64,000 nucleotides of DNA, from assembly GCF_964204645.1 (NCBI RefSeq), contig NC_134032.1:8047275-8111274 (forward strand), written 5' to 3'. Source of the DNA: Tubulanus polymorphus. Its lineage: Eukaryota > Nemertea > Palaeonemertea > Tubulaniformes > Tubulanidae. The notes under the pieces were generated by a model. That model searched no databases and was not told the DNA's origin. It worked only from the letters and a program-made list of their open reading frames with translations. Positions 1 through 11,887 of this stretch are shown piece after piece (position 1 is the stretch's first letter; every line of letters starts with the position of its first letter). Position numbers and translations under genes: made by a program.

Positions 1-298
1 CTCACAACTGTAGAACCGGGTTTTAAACACCGCTCCAATACAGTCCGAATGACAATTCCAGGTTTGAAGTGTGTGCCGCCTACAGTGTTTGACTGCCCTG
101 TTTGACTTTCACAAGCAAAATCGCAAAATCAACTATAGATCATGTCTTCGAGCTACAATCGATCTAAACAATCTGGTCTTTTTTCGACAAGTGAGCTTAA
201 TATTCTCGAGTCATTAAGAACCTTTGTTTGTATTAGCGTATCATCTAAATGACTTGGCCATGCACTTTCTAGTATATAGTGCAGTTTATTTTACTTAC

Positions 299-3200
299 TG
301 GGTGGCGGCCATGATACATTGACCAATTCCTTGGGTACAAGCGCAGCCTAAAATATTGACAAACCCTGATTACGTGGCCCGGTAATGGGGCAGAGGAAAA
401 TTGTAAATCATGAACAAATAGTGAAAACGTTTATGGAAATTAGGAGTGTATAATCTTGAAGTCATACCGTCAGTGTCATGGGACATGCCTAACGCATGAC
501 CCATTTCGTGAAGCGCTGTCTGTGATGTGTAAGCAACTGAAATATATACAATGAGAAATGATAAGCAACATTCAGCCTTATTGTGGAAATAGATGTACAC
601 GTACTAATTCAATTTTTGGTGCATGAGGATCGACCAAATTTCGCTAGTGTGTAAGATCAATGAATCTTCGTTTAATTTATGTATTTATTTATATACTACT
701 GAAATATATTGCAACAAACTGTATACAGTGTGAAAGATAAAACATAATGTTGTAATATAAAACTGGGGTTTCAGAAAAAGGCATGTATAAACAGAAACCC
801 TGAAAGGGAATGCTAAATATAGTAGTTGGCTGATAGAGAACTACTGTTCAAATTAACTGTGATAAAGTATGTTAAATAGATATAGCAGCTTAAAGTGAAT
901 GAATAAAAGAGGATAATCATTTAATGAGTGGATATATAATGGCATTTTGTCTTTGATATGAAAATATTCAAACTTTTACTGGTTTTTATTGACTGACTAA
1001 TTTGATTCCAAAGTTTGGGACCCTTTACGTTCCGTGAAAATGAATTGATGCATTTAACTCAAAAAGATCGGCGAACGTGCAAAGCAGAAGGTTGTGGGAA
1101 TGACAATACACAAACTGCCCAACAAGAAGATTGTTTTTATACCATGGAATTTTAAGATCCGAGTGGATTTGAATAACGGGCCTGTGTGTTCTAGGTACGT
1201 AGTAACTTATAGTGATGATTCTTATGACTCTTTTTTGATGTTTGAATAATTTCCCTAGAGCAGAGTCGGAGTTGTTGCCCCAAAATTGTCTTCGTTTTCA
1301 AGGCTTGTATGATAGAAATATCTAGATCGGAAGTTTGGAATTCATGTAATGTAATTCATGTAATGTAGGTCGGCAATTTGAAACCGAACCCACTCACTTC
1401 ATTAAAGAATACCCTCCACGAACGAACTATATTGACCTATTCTGGAGTTGAACCAGTCACACCATCTGGTGGGAGAGCGGGTTGTGCAGACTCACAGTGA
1501 AATCAATTGGTTTTGACCTCGGTCTTTTTCCAGGTTTAAGTAATTACCTATGCTCAATAATGAACCAGCTTTGATTAGAAATTTACATGAAATATCAAAT
1601 CATACTCAATTATCATCCTAACATAAATCAAAAAGTGTCAAACCTAACTCGAAACTGCGAAGCAGATCTCGTTGAATAATTGCCTTACCTTTGTACGGAT
1701 CGGATTTCTGGAAGGTGACGAACGCTACAGCTGTGTCGGTATTACATACAGACGCCTTGACGGCGGCTCCGTTCACTCCCGGTAAACGTCGACCGCTACG
1801 AATCAGAAAATAATGAATAGAAATATACACGAATGGATCGAAAAGGTTATAATACAACCTTTTTATAACCTAAATATATTATATAATATAACCTAAATAT
1901 TATCTAGGTCAGAAATCTAGACGCAATTATAAAGATAAACCGAAATTGCAAAATTATCGAAAAGTCGTGCCCTCGGAGTCAAATCTTAACCATATTTCAC
2001 AGCCAGGTTCGCGTGAATTTATTTTGATTGTAGAAATCAGGTTTGGTTTTTGAAATCATTTTTACTATAGAAATCGACTATTGGATACGTAGAGTTCAAT
2101 CAATTATATATCAAAATATGTATTTAAAATATATATCATTTTTACCTCAGAACTTTTTTATTTTTGGCTGAATTTATAGTTGAATTTCTTCGCGTTATGT
2201 AGAGTTGAAGTTAATGAAAATGAATTAGTTTAATATCGAATGTACGTGAAATTGACTTTTTTACTATAGAGTTAGATAAACTGAAAAACAACATGTTTTT
2301 GCTTTGCAGTTTTAAATTGATCGGAAACGAAGTAAATTTGACTAGAGTGGAAAAAACTATGAAAATGAACTGATTTTCTAATTCTTAGAACTGTGGAACT
2401 GAGCCATATCTAAGAAAATATCAAATCATATATCACCTATTTTAACCGCAATAATCATATCAATTATCAATTGAAATTGAAATGATTAACTGATTCTGAT
2501 ACCTGATTAGTAGAACTAGGTCAGATCCCGTGTACTTGTTGACTATGGATTGTCTGTAGGTCCGTAGCTGGGCGAGCACCCCGTGTCTGCCTGACCCCTC
2601 GTCTCCGGTCTCTTCTTCCGAGTAGTCGATATAGTCGTTTCTGGTCCACATTTCAAAGCCGACTTCGGTAACGTTCATATCCACATCGCCCGCGTACTGA
2701 ATATATTAAGAAATATATTTTGAAAATGTTTCTATTATTGGTGGCTGATTAGGGACATGGCGCATTATCTTTTTTTGTAGCCGATTTAGGAGGAACAGAA
2801 TTATACATCTCATAATGCAATAGTTTTTACGCCGTGTAGAATCGACGTAAGGACAATGAAAAAGGTTTCATCGATTTTGCGTTATTTATGGTTCTAATAT
2901 TGTAGTTTTGACGCAACGTGGAAAAACAATTCGATGGTTTTACGGCGATATAAAAACCATGTATGATTCAATGATATTGCCTAAAGTGATGGAAAAGGCT
3001 TTTTTCATTATTTTTACGTTGATTTAACGTGTTATAATAACCATCGCGAAAGCAATAATGATAATGCATAAAACCGATGAAGTGTTTTCATTGCTTTTAC
3101 GTGGATTTCAAAAGAGGCGTAAAACAACAATGCGTATTGTGAGGATGTAAATCCTTTTTTAGATCGGCTACAAAAAAATTGCTCGACATCCTATTAGCTA

Positions 3201-5879
3201 GTGTGTTTCTCCCAGGATGTTCCGAATCAGGCGCTATACACATGACTTATGATTATGAAAATACCTTGTTCATACGACTGACGACATCGGTCAAAAAATT
3301 TCTCGCTTGGTTTACATCGTAATTAAACGCGTACGACTGAAAAAGAAATATCATTGGCAGCTCAAACTATAACAAATTCATGCAGTATATATCTGAGTCA
3401 ATTTGTGAACGATTTTGAATTTTCCTAATGGGGAAGAATAAGAATTCGTCTAAATAGAGGGCACGTTCACATGTAAACTCATTTGTTACATCAAAACGAT
3501 ATGTTCAAAAGCGCATTTGTCTGATCATTAAACATCATTTGAAGTACATGTGACGCATATGTTATATTTTCATCTTTAGGTAGAATCAAGTAAAATCGTT
3601 GGCCCGACCGAGAAACCATTGGATATTAAAAATGATTTACGTTTGCATATTTCCTTTCAATTCAAAACGAACTGATTCGATGTCATGATCTGATGAATCA
3701 TTTTTCATCACGAACAATTTCTACTTACGCATTCTTTGTCGCAAATCACGTAGATTTCGACGTTTCGCTTGGAGGTGGATCTTTTAATCCGTTTTTGCTG
3801 AAATACGGAAGAAACTATACTCTGCATTTCAGGATCTAGTTTCACAACTCAACCCACGGTTAGGCCACGCAAAGAAATACCCTTGTTTCTCCTCAGCCCC
3901 CTTTTTGGAAAAGTGACGAGGACGGCAGATTTTTATTTTCAAATATCATTTTAGAAATAAAAAGCCATATTCAAAAATTCCAAAAGTGTCGAGGGCGACT
4001 ATTTTCTTATTTCTTTAGATGGGGAAATTTAGGTGATAATGACCTTGAATCAGGATGGAAAGAACTTCGTTACCGAAATACTCACCTGCCACAGTATCAA
4101 TTGGGTAATAACCATTAAGAAAAACATAAAAAGTGTGATCAGGTTGTTTATCAGGACGCGTGCGGGAGTGTTTTACTTTTTTTAAATGAAGTAAAACAGA
4201 TTTCTGCAGCGGGATGAGCAGTCTTATTTTCATTTTTAGCTGACGAACTTTTTTTGACGCGCGCGGAAAATAAAACCGATGAGAAACAAGCATTTTTTTC
4301 GTGGCCTAAAATATTTGAGAAAATGAACTTATTTCGACTGCAGAGTTAACACTAGGCCCACAACGGTGAAACCGATACCAACCTTTGATAAATTCGTTAA
4401 TATATAATTATTATGATCATTTATACCTAGTGAAGTCATAGATTGGAATGAAAATTATATTTTTCGACATTGCCCGTTGAGCTAGAAATTTACTTACATT
4501 TAATCCTGGGAAGCGAAAAATATGAAATGATTCAAACGTTTTATTAATCAAGCAAAACCAAAAATCTTCAAAATGCTTCCTAAATGTATTTTGGACTGAC
4601 GCTTATTATAGAAAAGGTTTGATTTTATATGCGAAATGATGAAAGTCTAAGAAGTTTCAAATGTTTACATTGTATCAAAGCTCATTGATACTGATTTTTT
4701 GAAAAGCAAATCATAACGAAACGATTCATAATAAAACTTATCGTGCTGGAAACTGTAAACAAATGGTTTCATGATGTAGTGAGTTTTGCTTTAGAATTTG
4801 AATTACTTACGTCGAGCTGAAGCCTGAAGCGAGGCAACTGCTAAAACCAGAGTCACCAAAACCCATAAACGCCCTGAAAACGAATAGATTAATTCTGTAT
4901 AACATAGAAATTGATATACAGGCATAGACGTTCCTAAACCGGATTTAAGATTGCAAAAACTCATTTCAAGATGTCAAACCAGGAATGTGCAAATGGTGAT
5001 CTTTGAAAAAAGGCATTTGAAACAAGTTTCACGTACGGTTGGGAGTGAGAGCTCAAAGTGAAATTCATTTTCGTTTAAATGTTACATTATAAGACGTAGT
5101 TATTATGTAAGAAGAAGAATGTGGCACAGCAATGGGGCTACACCGAGAGACTGACCAAGTAGGCCGTATGATCCAGGGGCCAGTTGCACAGTCGTGGCTC
5201 AAGTCCAAAAGCGGTCTTCAATCTTTAGACCGGTCTTACGTTAGTTGTTAGTTTGGCTATAGAACTAAGTTGGACTTAACCTGGTCTTAAGTCTAAGCCA
5301 TGACTATGCAACCGGCCTCAGAAGATTGCAAACCACATTCATCTCACCCACCACGCCTCGCACACACGTATCAAATTGACGAATGGAAATAGAAAATGTA
5401 TAAAATCTTAGACATTTTATGATTATGTTATATTGTATAGTCCGGAAATAAGTCAATTTGAGTGGAAATAAGTCAATTCTTAATCACATCAACCCATATT
5501 TGACATTTTTACTGACGCTTCTGGAGGAACTGGATCCCGATTGAAATTCCGCGTGAAATTGTAAATCGATTAGTTAAAACTGAGAATCTTTGGCACGAAA
5601 GATCGAAATCGTTTTTGTTCAACCCGCTAAGCGCCACGCAGGGCATCATAAGTTCGATGTTTCCTTTTCCCAATGGGGTTCGAGACCAGGGAAGAACCTT
5701 CGACCAAGAAACTCTGTCGCCACCAGGGATTGAACCCATAAACCCTCGATTGACGAGACCAGCGACCGGCGGCTTAACCCACACGGCCACTGCGCCTCTC
5801 AAATCGTTGATTGGACGAACATTTAGAGTCGAATATAAGAAAGACTAAAACGTTCGATATACGTACCCGTGTTCACCAT
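299..5879 (-). CDS. Secreted M12B (reprolysin-like) zinc metalloprotease, gene 1, 3' end outside window
   Basis: Multi-exon minus-strand gene. Exons read by eye: 5867-5879 (start ATG), 4811-4873 (rest of a signal peptide, LWVLVTLVLAVASLQASA), 3729-3797 (KRIKRS furin-type site then VEIYVICDKEC), 3265-3336, 2503-2696, 1689-1795 (SGRRLPGVNG..ASVCN), 468-536 (LHEMGHALGMSHD) and 299-347 (CACTQGIGQCIM). The HExxHxxGxxHD zinc motif and the following C-x-C...CIM segment are the reprolysin signature, so a zinc-dependent secreted endopeptidase is predicted. Exon-by-exon it matches the plus-strand gene at 40.9-49.4 kb. A possible micro-exon near 4500 and an exon at 4087-4220 ending GYYPIDTVAG may fill the short region before the protease domain, but the phase of the latter does not join the next exon, so both are doubtful. 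Any disintegrin or Cys-rich part would lie left of position 1. Confidence 0.85.
1357..1500. repeat. Dispersed repeat, end of the fold-back element family seen at 37.1 kb
   Basis: The stretch from GGTCGGCAATTTGAAACCG through CTATTCTGGAGTTGAACC is a diverged inverted copy of 37160-37260. It lies in an intron of metalloprotease gene 1 and keeps the outer end of the element but not the 43-bp minisatellite array. Confidence 0.6.
2741..3205. mobile_element. MITE-like element with long terminal inverted repeats
   Basis: The left end, from GGCTGATTAGGGACATGG through TTTTTTTGTAGCCGAT and a block ending TTTTACGCC, is matched by the reverse complement of the right end (3120-3205). The imperfect arms are about 80-90 bp. 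There is no coding capacity. The element sits in an intron of gene 1. A related start, GGTGGCTGATAAGGGCCAT, occurs at 24693. Confidence 0.6.
5176..5317. mobile_element. Short palindromic MITE-like element
   Basis: GGGCCAGTTGCACAGTC at the left is mirrored by GACTATGCAACCGGCC at the right, with complementary internal sequence (CTTAAGTC / GACTTAA type blocks). No ORF is present. It lies upstream of signal-peptide exon 2 of gene 1, within its first intron. Confidence 0.55.
5600..5805 (-). repeat. tRNA-derived SINE, minus strand
   Basis: Read on the minus strand the segment begins GGCGCAGTGGCCGTGTGG (A-box-like) and contains GGGTTCAATCCC (B-box-like) about 55 bases later, followed by an unrelated body. 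This is the usual head of a tRNA-derived SINE. It lies inside the first intron of metalloprotease gene 1. A relative is seen at 47.7-47.9 kb. Confidence 0.55.
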
Positions 5880-5962
5880 GTTGACGAGGCTATCTGATAA
5901 TCCGAGTTTGAATGAACGAACGGCAAGCTAGGTCTATGATACAATCCCGGTGATTCTAATCG

Positions 5963-5973
5963 CGTTATATAAC
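5963..5973 (-). promoter_or_regulatory. Possible TATA box for metalloprotease gene 1
   Basis: GTTATATAAC lies about 85 bp upstream of the ATG at 5879, at a spacing allowing a transcription start near 5935 and a short 5' UTR. The sequence is self-complementary, so strand is assigned only from the neighbouring gene. Confidence 0.3.
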
Positions 5974-5984
5974 GGGCAATGTTT

Positions 5985-7250
5985 TGATTGACACGTAAAC
6001 CAACAGATATTAACCTTTAAATTAATTCGAATATGATTGTATTTGCTCATTTATATCTACTGAATTTATGAAATGGAATTGTATTTGATAAGGATCAGTT
6101 TGTTGTTGTATCTGTCACCCGATAAAGTACCGATTGTTATAAAAGTTATCTAATTTTACAAGTTGGGAGAATGCCATCTGCCACGAATGACCATCGTAAC
6201 ATTGATCTATATCTAGATTTATCATCAATGGAAATTTCCTGAAAATAATTGGAAAGTTGCTGCGCCCGTCTGTGTAAACACCGCTGATAGGAAATTTACG
6301 TCTTTTCCAGCTGCGGCACGCGAGTGAATCGGACGCCCACGGATGAGAATAACCGCTGGACGTAAACATTACAATAACTAATTCAAATTATCGCTCGTCA
6401 TCAATCCAATATCTCTTCATTATTATTCTGCAAGTATTTATTCAGGCACCGTGTTGGACCGTAATGCGTTAAAAATCGATAAATCAAAACCACATAATGG
6501 GCAAATCTTATTTTAATGCTACGAGCTTCCGCGATTATGTACGCATAACTGGGCCTGTATAGGCCTAGCCAGTCTTTTCAAGTCAAAAATACACAAGCTT
6601 TATTTCAGTGTAATGACCTGTTACCCCTTATGTCACATAATTTAACTTAAAGCTACCGAGTGGGTATTTCATTTTCAGGCATATTCATTGTTCACGGGCT
6701 TGCATTTTTTCGTTAAGAGTAGAATCAGGATTTTGAATGTATAATGTTTATATGACCGGGTCTGTATTCAATTGTTAAACTACGGTTGAACGTCAAGTAG
6801 AATCGGTCGGTCGATTCGGCGTTGCTTTCAACATATCGCGCGCAATCCTCCTATTTTTAACCCCGCGGCGGATTTTAACCGGGTTCAAATACAGTTTTTA
6901 AGCATTTCGAAGACTCATTAATCAAATTAATATTCGTTGCTGAAATATTTCACGTGGGAATATACGGTTGAGCGAATTCTGCCCACAGGGCGTCAGTCAA
7001 CTAGTAGCATTTCAACGGAATCCGCGTGAGTAGAAACTGCCGAGGATCGTTGTGAAACTGTTTACTTTTTAGTAAGAAATAGTTTTTCTTAAACTTCAAT
7101 TCTACATTCATTTTTAGTTCATTTTCAATCGCTTAAACTCCGCCATTTGGATTAGTTACTTTTCAATTATACGCTTCAACTTAACAATCGTTTCTACATT
7201 TTCAGATCAACATTAGAGCTCATGTTTGATTATAAGATAAAAACCCACTA
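5985..7250. other. Intergenic stretch, no supported gene
   Basis: Upstream region between gene 1 (minus) and the FAM167-like gene (plus). Only short ORFs without splice context were found (for example 6115-6369 minus), and no recognisable domain or RNA gene was seen. Confidence 0.5.
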
Positions 7251-7254
7251 TCTA

Positions 7255-7450
7255 CAGATTAAAAGAATGTGAAAACAAGTATTTATTTATTCAATCTAAA
7301 ATATATAGGATACACGACGTTTCGATCTCACCCTAGAGATCATCGTCAAGTGTGCTACACCTGACGATGGCCCACACCTGATGATGATCTCTGGGTTTTT
7401 ATCTTATTATCCTTTCACCACGTTTGAGTGTGGTTACCGTTCTATCATGT
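7255..7450 (-). repeat. Dispersed retroelement-type repeat with hammerhead-like core
   Basis: Nearly the same sequence occurs in opposite orientation at 57.79-57.95 kb. Shared blocks include GATCTCTAGGGTGAGATC, the AT-rich TTTAGATTGAATAAATAAA-like tail, and TGGGTTTTTATCTTATTATCC. On the minus strand, 7349 to 7319 reads UUGACGA - stem - GAAAC, one base off the hammerhead box CUGANGA. A partial second unit (ACCTGATGATGATCTCTGGG) follows on the plus strand near 7375-7397. Confidence 0.55.
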
Positions 7451-7622
7451 TTGACTTCTTTTAACGCCTACTGGTGAATGGGTTAGGTGTACAAGCAAAG
7501 TGAAAACTGATCGGGGCCCCTACCGATAGTTCTTTAGCAGGACTATATATGAATTAAAACTCCCGAGGGCACCCTCCCACTGTGTGTCGCTTAAGTACTT
7601 AATTCGTCTTTTTTGTGATTAA

Positions 7623-9274
7623 ATGTCATTCTTTCTTTCGCTCACGATTGAAGAAGTGTCGGGGGACCAGGGGACCATGAAACGGCGGCGTAGATTTGGT
7701 GTTGTCGGCGGTCAAACGTTCAAGCCACTGCCACCCGAAAACAAAATTCCGAGTAGGCCTACTGATCCGTCGAGCGCAGCTAGTTTATACGTCCATACCC
7801 ACCCGGCAACAGTCAGTTGCATCATGAGCGGGGAAAAGCTCGTGGAATTACCGCGAAGATTTCTACGAGAATCGACGACAGGCTCTTTGGAAGAGCCATC
7901 GTCTGGACTCAGTCAAGCAGCGCATAACGCCCCCTGTACAGAAGAGGATTTAAAAACGGCATTGGTTTGGATAAGACAAGAAATAGTAAGTTATTATCGA
8001 GAAGGAAACGTAAAGATTTGTAGAGAGATTTATAAAGTCGAATACAATCTAACAATAATTCGGCCACTGAGATGTAAAGGTCTCAAGTAAAAATGTAAAT
8101 ATTTAGAGCAACGTTTCGGCTAAAGACCATTAACCAAGAATTTCACATCTTTGGCTGAACTATTGTAGGATTACGCAAATTCATCTTACACGGATATTGT
8201 GCATCGTCTCAACTTATTGTAGCAAAGCCTATTGTGGCGTTTAACTCAGATAATTTGCCAGCTATGTACCCAGAGATACGTGAAACGTTTCTTATTGGTT
8301 AAATTTGCGAAAAAGAAAAACTATGTGGTTGAACCTGAAAAGAAATCAGCAATGTCATACACAACACACCTGGTCGATCTTCACTCGCTTGTGTGGATAC
8401 GTAGTAGAAAAAAAAACTTAAACTTTATTCATTCATCCTGACGATGTCAATTGTATAAGGCAATTATGTAAGGATATAGAAAAACATGCACATTAATACA
8501 CTTAGAAACAAAATATTTACAGAACATTTCAACATATATATGATATTCATTGATAATTTCGAGTCCTTCGTATTCAATAACTCGTAATATTTTAGCTCGG
8601 ATGGATTTTCGTAATAGTAACTTGTTAGGTATCTTCCTCTCAGCTCGGTGTGACAAACGCAGATCATTAGATAATGGTATTCATCCCCAATTTCACCAGA
8701 ATTACATATTGTACATAGTTTTTCTTCTTTCTTTTTCGTATATCTATCCTTTGCAATCGGTAAACAATGATTATTGGCACGGTAGTGTAGCAAATAGTGA
8801 CAGAATTTTGGATATCCTACTGCACACTAGTGACATCTGTTGGATCCTCACGCGGCAGTAGCGTTGATGGGGCATTCGCAGTGGCATTCCAATTTAGATT
8901 TCTTTGAAAAGGTAAAATACTAAATAAACAAATTTCAGTTTCAGATGCGGCAATTGGATCGATCATTGACCAAACAACTTTTAGACATAGACAACGCTAT
9001 TACAGAGTTCAAGGACACTACCACTGCCATCGGTGAGAACGTCAGCGATTCTAGGATATCCCTGATATCCGACCTAGATATCCCTTCGGTGACAACATAT
9101 CGGAGGTATCCACTTCAGGGCGATTCGGGAATGATCGAATACAGAGTTCGGACAGTGTCGACAGTGCTGCCACCTAATTCCCAAAGATTAAGTCGCAATC
9201 GAAAGTCGTCGGCTCCGATTTTGGAGCATACGTCATCGGAAAGGCAGCAAGCGACTTTTATACTGAAAATATGA
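7623..9274 (+). CDS. Two-exon gene, FAM167-like protein
   Basis: Exon 1 runs from an ATG at 7623 (or the in-frame ATG at 7677) to 7985, where a clean GTAAGT donor follows ..ALVWIRQEI. Exon 2 is 8945-9274, after a TTTCAG acceptor, and starts MRQLDRSLTKQLLDI, ending in TGA. Phases join (0/0), giving about 230 residues. Across the junction the pattern A-x-W-[LI]-R-x-E-[LI] ... QL..I...I..[LF]K resembles the conserved core of the FAM167 family (small proteins of unclear function). The N-terminal half is low-complexity, rich in Ser/Pro. No signal peptide or membrane segment is present. The intron holds an old LINE fragment on the opposite strand. The gene structure is better supported than the family name. 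Confidence 0.55.
8447..8800 (-). mobile_element. LINE ORF2 C-terminal fragment (decayed)
   Basis: Minus-strand reading gives HYRANNHCLPI...CTICNSGEIGDEYHY, the C-terminal zinc-binding CxxC...H...C region seen in full in the LINE at 26-30.9 kb (ICNLCNMRVIGDEYHF). The reading frame is open for 109 codons but has no upstream RT. Confidence 0.7.
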
Positions 9275-10780
9275 TCAGTTGATTTTGAAATGCAAAGTAA
9301 CTGGTTACTTAGGCCTTGTCATTCACAAACTGGCCGTTATTAGTCAGCCATTCTATTTCATATCTGATTGGTTGATTCAAAACACCGGAATATATGATCG
9401 GTGAAAAACGATCATCGTAATTCTCGAACAGGCCACTAGGTGTCGTCTAAACCGAGCAATTTTAAAAAAACTGGTCCTCTTGCGAATTGACTACCAGGAT
9501 CAGCTTGTATGATGGGTATGATGGTGTGATGCGGTTAAGCCAAAAACGATCATGTCAATTCGGACACTGGTCACTGGATGTCACTTTCCTATCGTATTCA
9601 TTATTCTATATAATATACTTTGCATAGGCTTTTAAGGCGATTATTGTGAACTTTATTTCGCTCTTTGAGGAAAGAATTTCCTCATTATAAAAACAACGAC
9701 GATTTAACAGTCCACGGACAGCCCGAGGCTTAATGGCGACAACCCTGCTGAGAGTTAAATGGTCAGTTAAATCGCCATTTAATCGATTATGGCGTTTATC
9801 TTGCGCACGCTCTGTGTCCATGGTTACCTTAACATAACAAATTCTGATATTCCATTGTATTTTCCAAAGAGGAGAGTAAGATCGAGAATGAATGTCGTTT
9901 CATCGTTAACAGCAAAGTCCGGCGGCATACCCTTAATACAACATTTACATTGATCTTGTTGTGAATGTCGTATGGCTTCTAGTGAAATAAATTGGTTACA
10001 CACGTTTCAGATAATAGTGAAATAATGATGCGTTGTTCTTATACGGCGCAAGGATCCAATAGTATAGTTCAAATGCGCCCTTCTGGGAAAATATCGTGGG
10101 AACTGAATGGCTCATTGACAACGATAATTGCAATGATGCATACGAATAGTGCAACTATTTTCGATTGATTTTTATCTGACTCTCGACTCGAAATTCGGAC
10201 CCAGAAAGTTTAAGGTTAGTAGGATAAATCCAGGGACTAATTTCTTGATGAACTATCTAAATTCTTATGGGCGCCTTGATATCCAAAATGACATGTTTAA
10301 ATGGGTTTCATTTATTAAATTGGGTTCTTTCCCGGACTGAAATGCTTTTCAACAATAGGAAATCGGTGCTTTTCAGTGCGGTATTCATTGTCCTTAGGAA
10401 TGTGGAAAGTTCTTCAAAGATTTTGCCCTTTGTAACCATAAACTCTGGGTTGTTTCTGGCTACGAGTTGGCGATTTAGAGCCAGATTTAAACTACACATG
10501 TTTATCCGGGTCCTGGTATTCGCTATTACAGAAGAAAACACGAAGATTATTACACTGTATTGTTATGCATCATTAAAATTACATGTATCTTTATTATCGT
10601 TAAAGAGACATTCAGTACATAATTGGAAATTTCAATTTTTTAAATTTTTTTAACAATCTTCCAACAAGTATTAACACATAAATGCCCCCGTATCATCAAC
10701 AAGAAACATATTTGAAAGTCTATTGACGCCTTGAAAAATAAAACATATCGCTCAATATTGTCAACAATAAATAATATAAT
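9275..10780. other. Intergenic stretch, no supported gene
   Basis: Several overlapping ORFs (10149-10340, 10267-10653, 10308-10541) lie in competing frames on both strands. None has splice context or a recognisable domain. This looks like decayed repeat sequence. Confidence 0.4.
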
Positions 10781-10789
10781 GTAGCATTA

Positions 10790-10862
10790 AAGATCAATAA
10801 AGTTATTTTAAAAATATCGATTTGATTGGATTGAATTGACCGGCAGCAAAGTCTATGACCTA
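10790..10862. repeat. Short dispersed repeat, copy 1
   Basis: An AAAATATCGATTTGATTGG...AATTGACCGGCA block is shared with 11590-11700 and, inverted, with 25535-25615. Confidence 0.5.
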
Positions 10863-10869
10863 GTGCACA

Positions 10870-11310
10870 TAATGATGATTATTGTTATCACCATTATTAT
10901 ACAAAATTTGTATAGCGCCTTATTCCAAAAGATGCTCTAAACCGCTTTACACAACACCATAATAAAAACAGACGCAGTACTTAAATCCTACAAAACATTC
11001 AAAACATCCAGTATGGAAAATTCAGTTAATAAAATGTCTGGTGAAAAGTTCAGTTTTGAAAAGAGTTTTAAACGATTCAGCAGATCTTATGGCACTGCAG
11101 GGTAGAGCATACCATAAAACTGGCGGTAAAAGAACGTAAACCATAGCGCTTAGTTTTAAAACGCGGAAAATCAAGTAAAATCTGTTTACGTACATGGGGT
11201 ATATACAGAAATCATTGACTTTATATACTCCGGGCACTGTCATGCAAGACTTTATAAATATACGATAGAATTTTAAACTCAATTCTCAAATGAACTGGGG
11301 AGCCAGTGAA
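10870..11310 (-). mobile_element. L2/CR1-type LINE 3' end (ORF2 C-terminus and tail)
   Basis: On the minus strand 11300-11210 encodes a LxxLPVHLRIEFKILSYIYK-type segment, and 11160-11022 encodes a ..LP...R...SFKTLFKTELF.. segment ending in TGA. These are the usual last two blocks of L2/CR1/Rex-type ORF2 proteins. The 3' tail follows (AAGCGGTTTAGAGC...AAGGCGCTATACAAAT), the form often shared with SINEs. Frames are broken between blocks. Confidence 0.65.
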
Positions 11311-11589
11311 GTCTAGTTAAATATGATGCTTATGATCTTACATGATGCAGATTTAAAGATCTGATGGTCCTCACACCTGACGATGAGCTCCATTAATTGT
11401 TCAGGTGCCATTCCATGAAAACATTTCGAAGTCGTTTTCGTCAATGCAGACGCCAAGATTTTAACGTAATGGAGATCGAGAAATCCATTCACCATCAACC
11501 AATATACCTACCCAACTCGAGAAAAATCCACCCTCGTAACATAGTTGATATTGCAGCACGTGATCGATTTCCTGATATAATCGACAATG

Positions 11590-11700
11590 AATAATATGAT
11601 ATAAAACTAAGGACCAATAAGTATGAGTCTTGAATTTGAAAATATCGACGATTGAATTGAATTGACCGGCAAGCTCCAATATCGATGACATCCACTCAAA
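11590..11700. repeat. Short dispersed repeat, copy 2
   Basis: Contains TGAATTTGAAAATATCGACG and TTGAATTGACCGGCAAGCTCC. The same unit is seen at 10790-10862 and inverted at 25535-25615. Confidence 0.55.
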
Positions 11701-11887
11701 ATCCATTATAAAAACACGTGTAAAATCTATTGAGTAGTAACTAAGAGTCATGAAATATATCCAATTACAAAATAAAGGCTAAAATTAACAATAGCAGAAT
11801 AGAAATCGTTATTATGAAACACCAATATTGACGATGTAATAGGACGGTGTTAAATGAATAAACAAAATAGTACCCTGATACACACTT

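Noticed and set aside
5615-5848. Plus-strand ORF of 77 codons with Pro/Arg-rich product
   Set aside because: It lies wholly in the tRNA-type SINE on the other strand; the frame is a by-product of the repeat.
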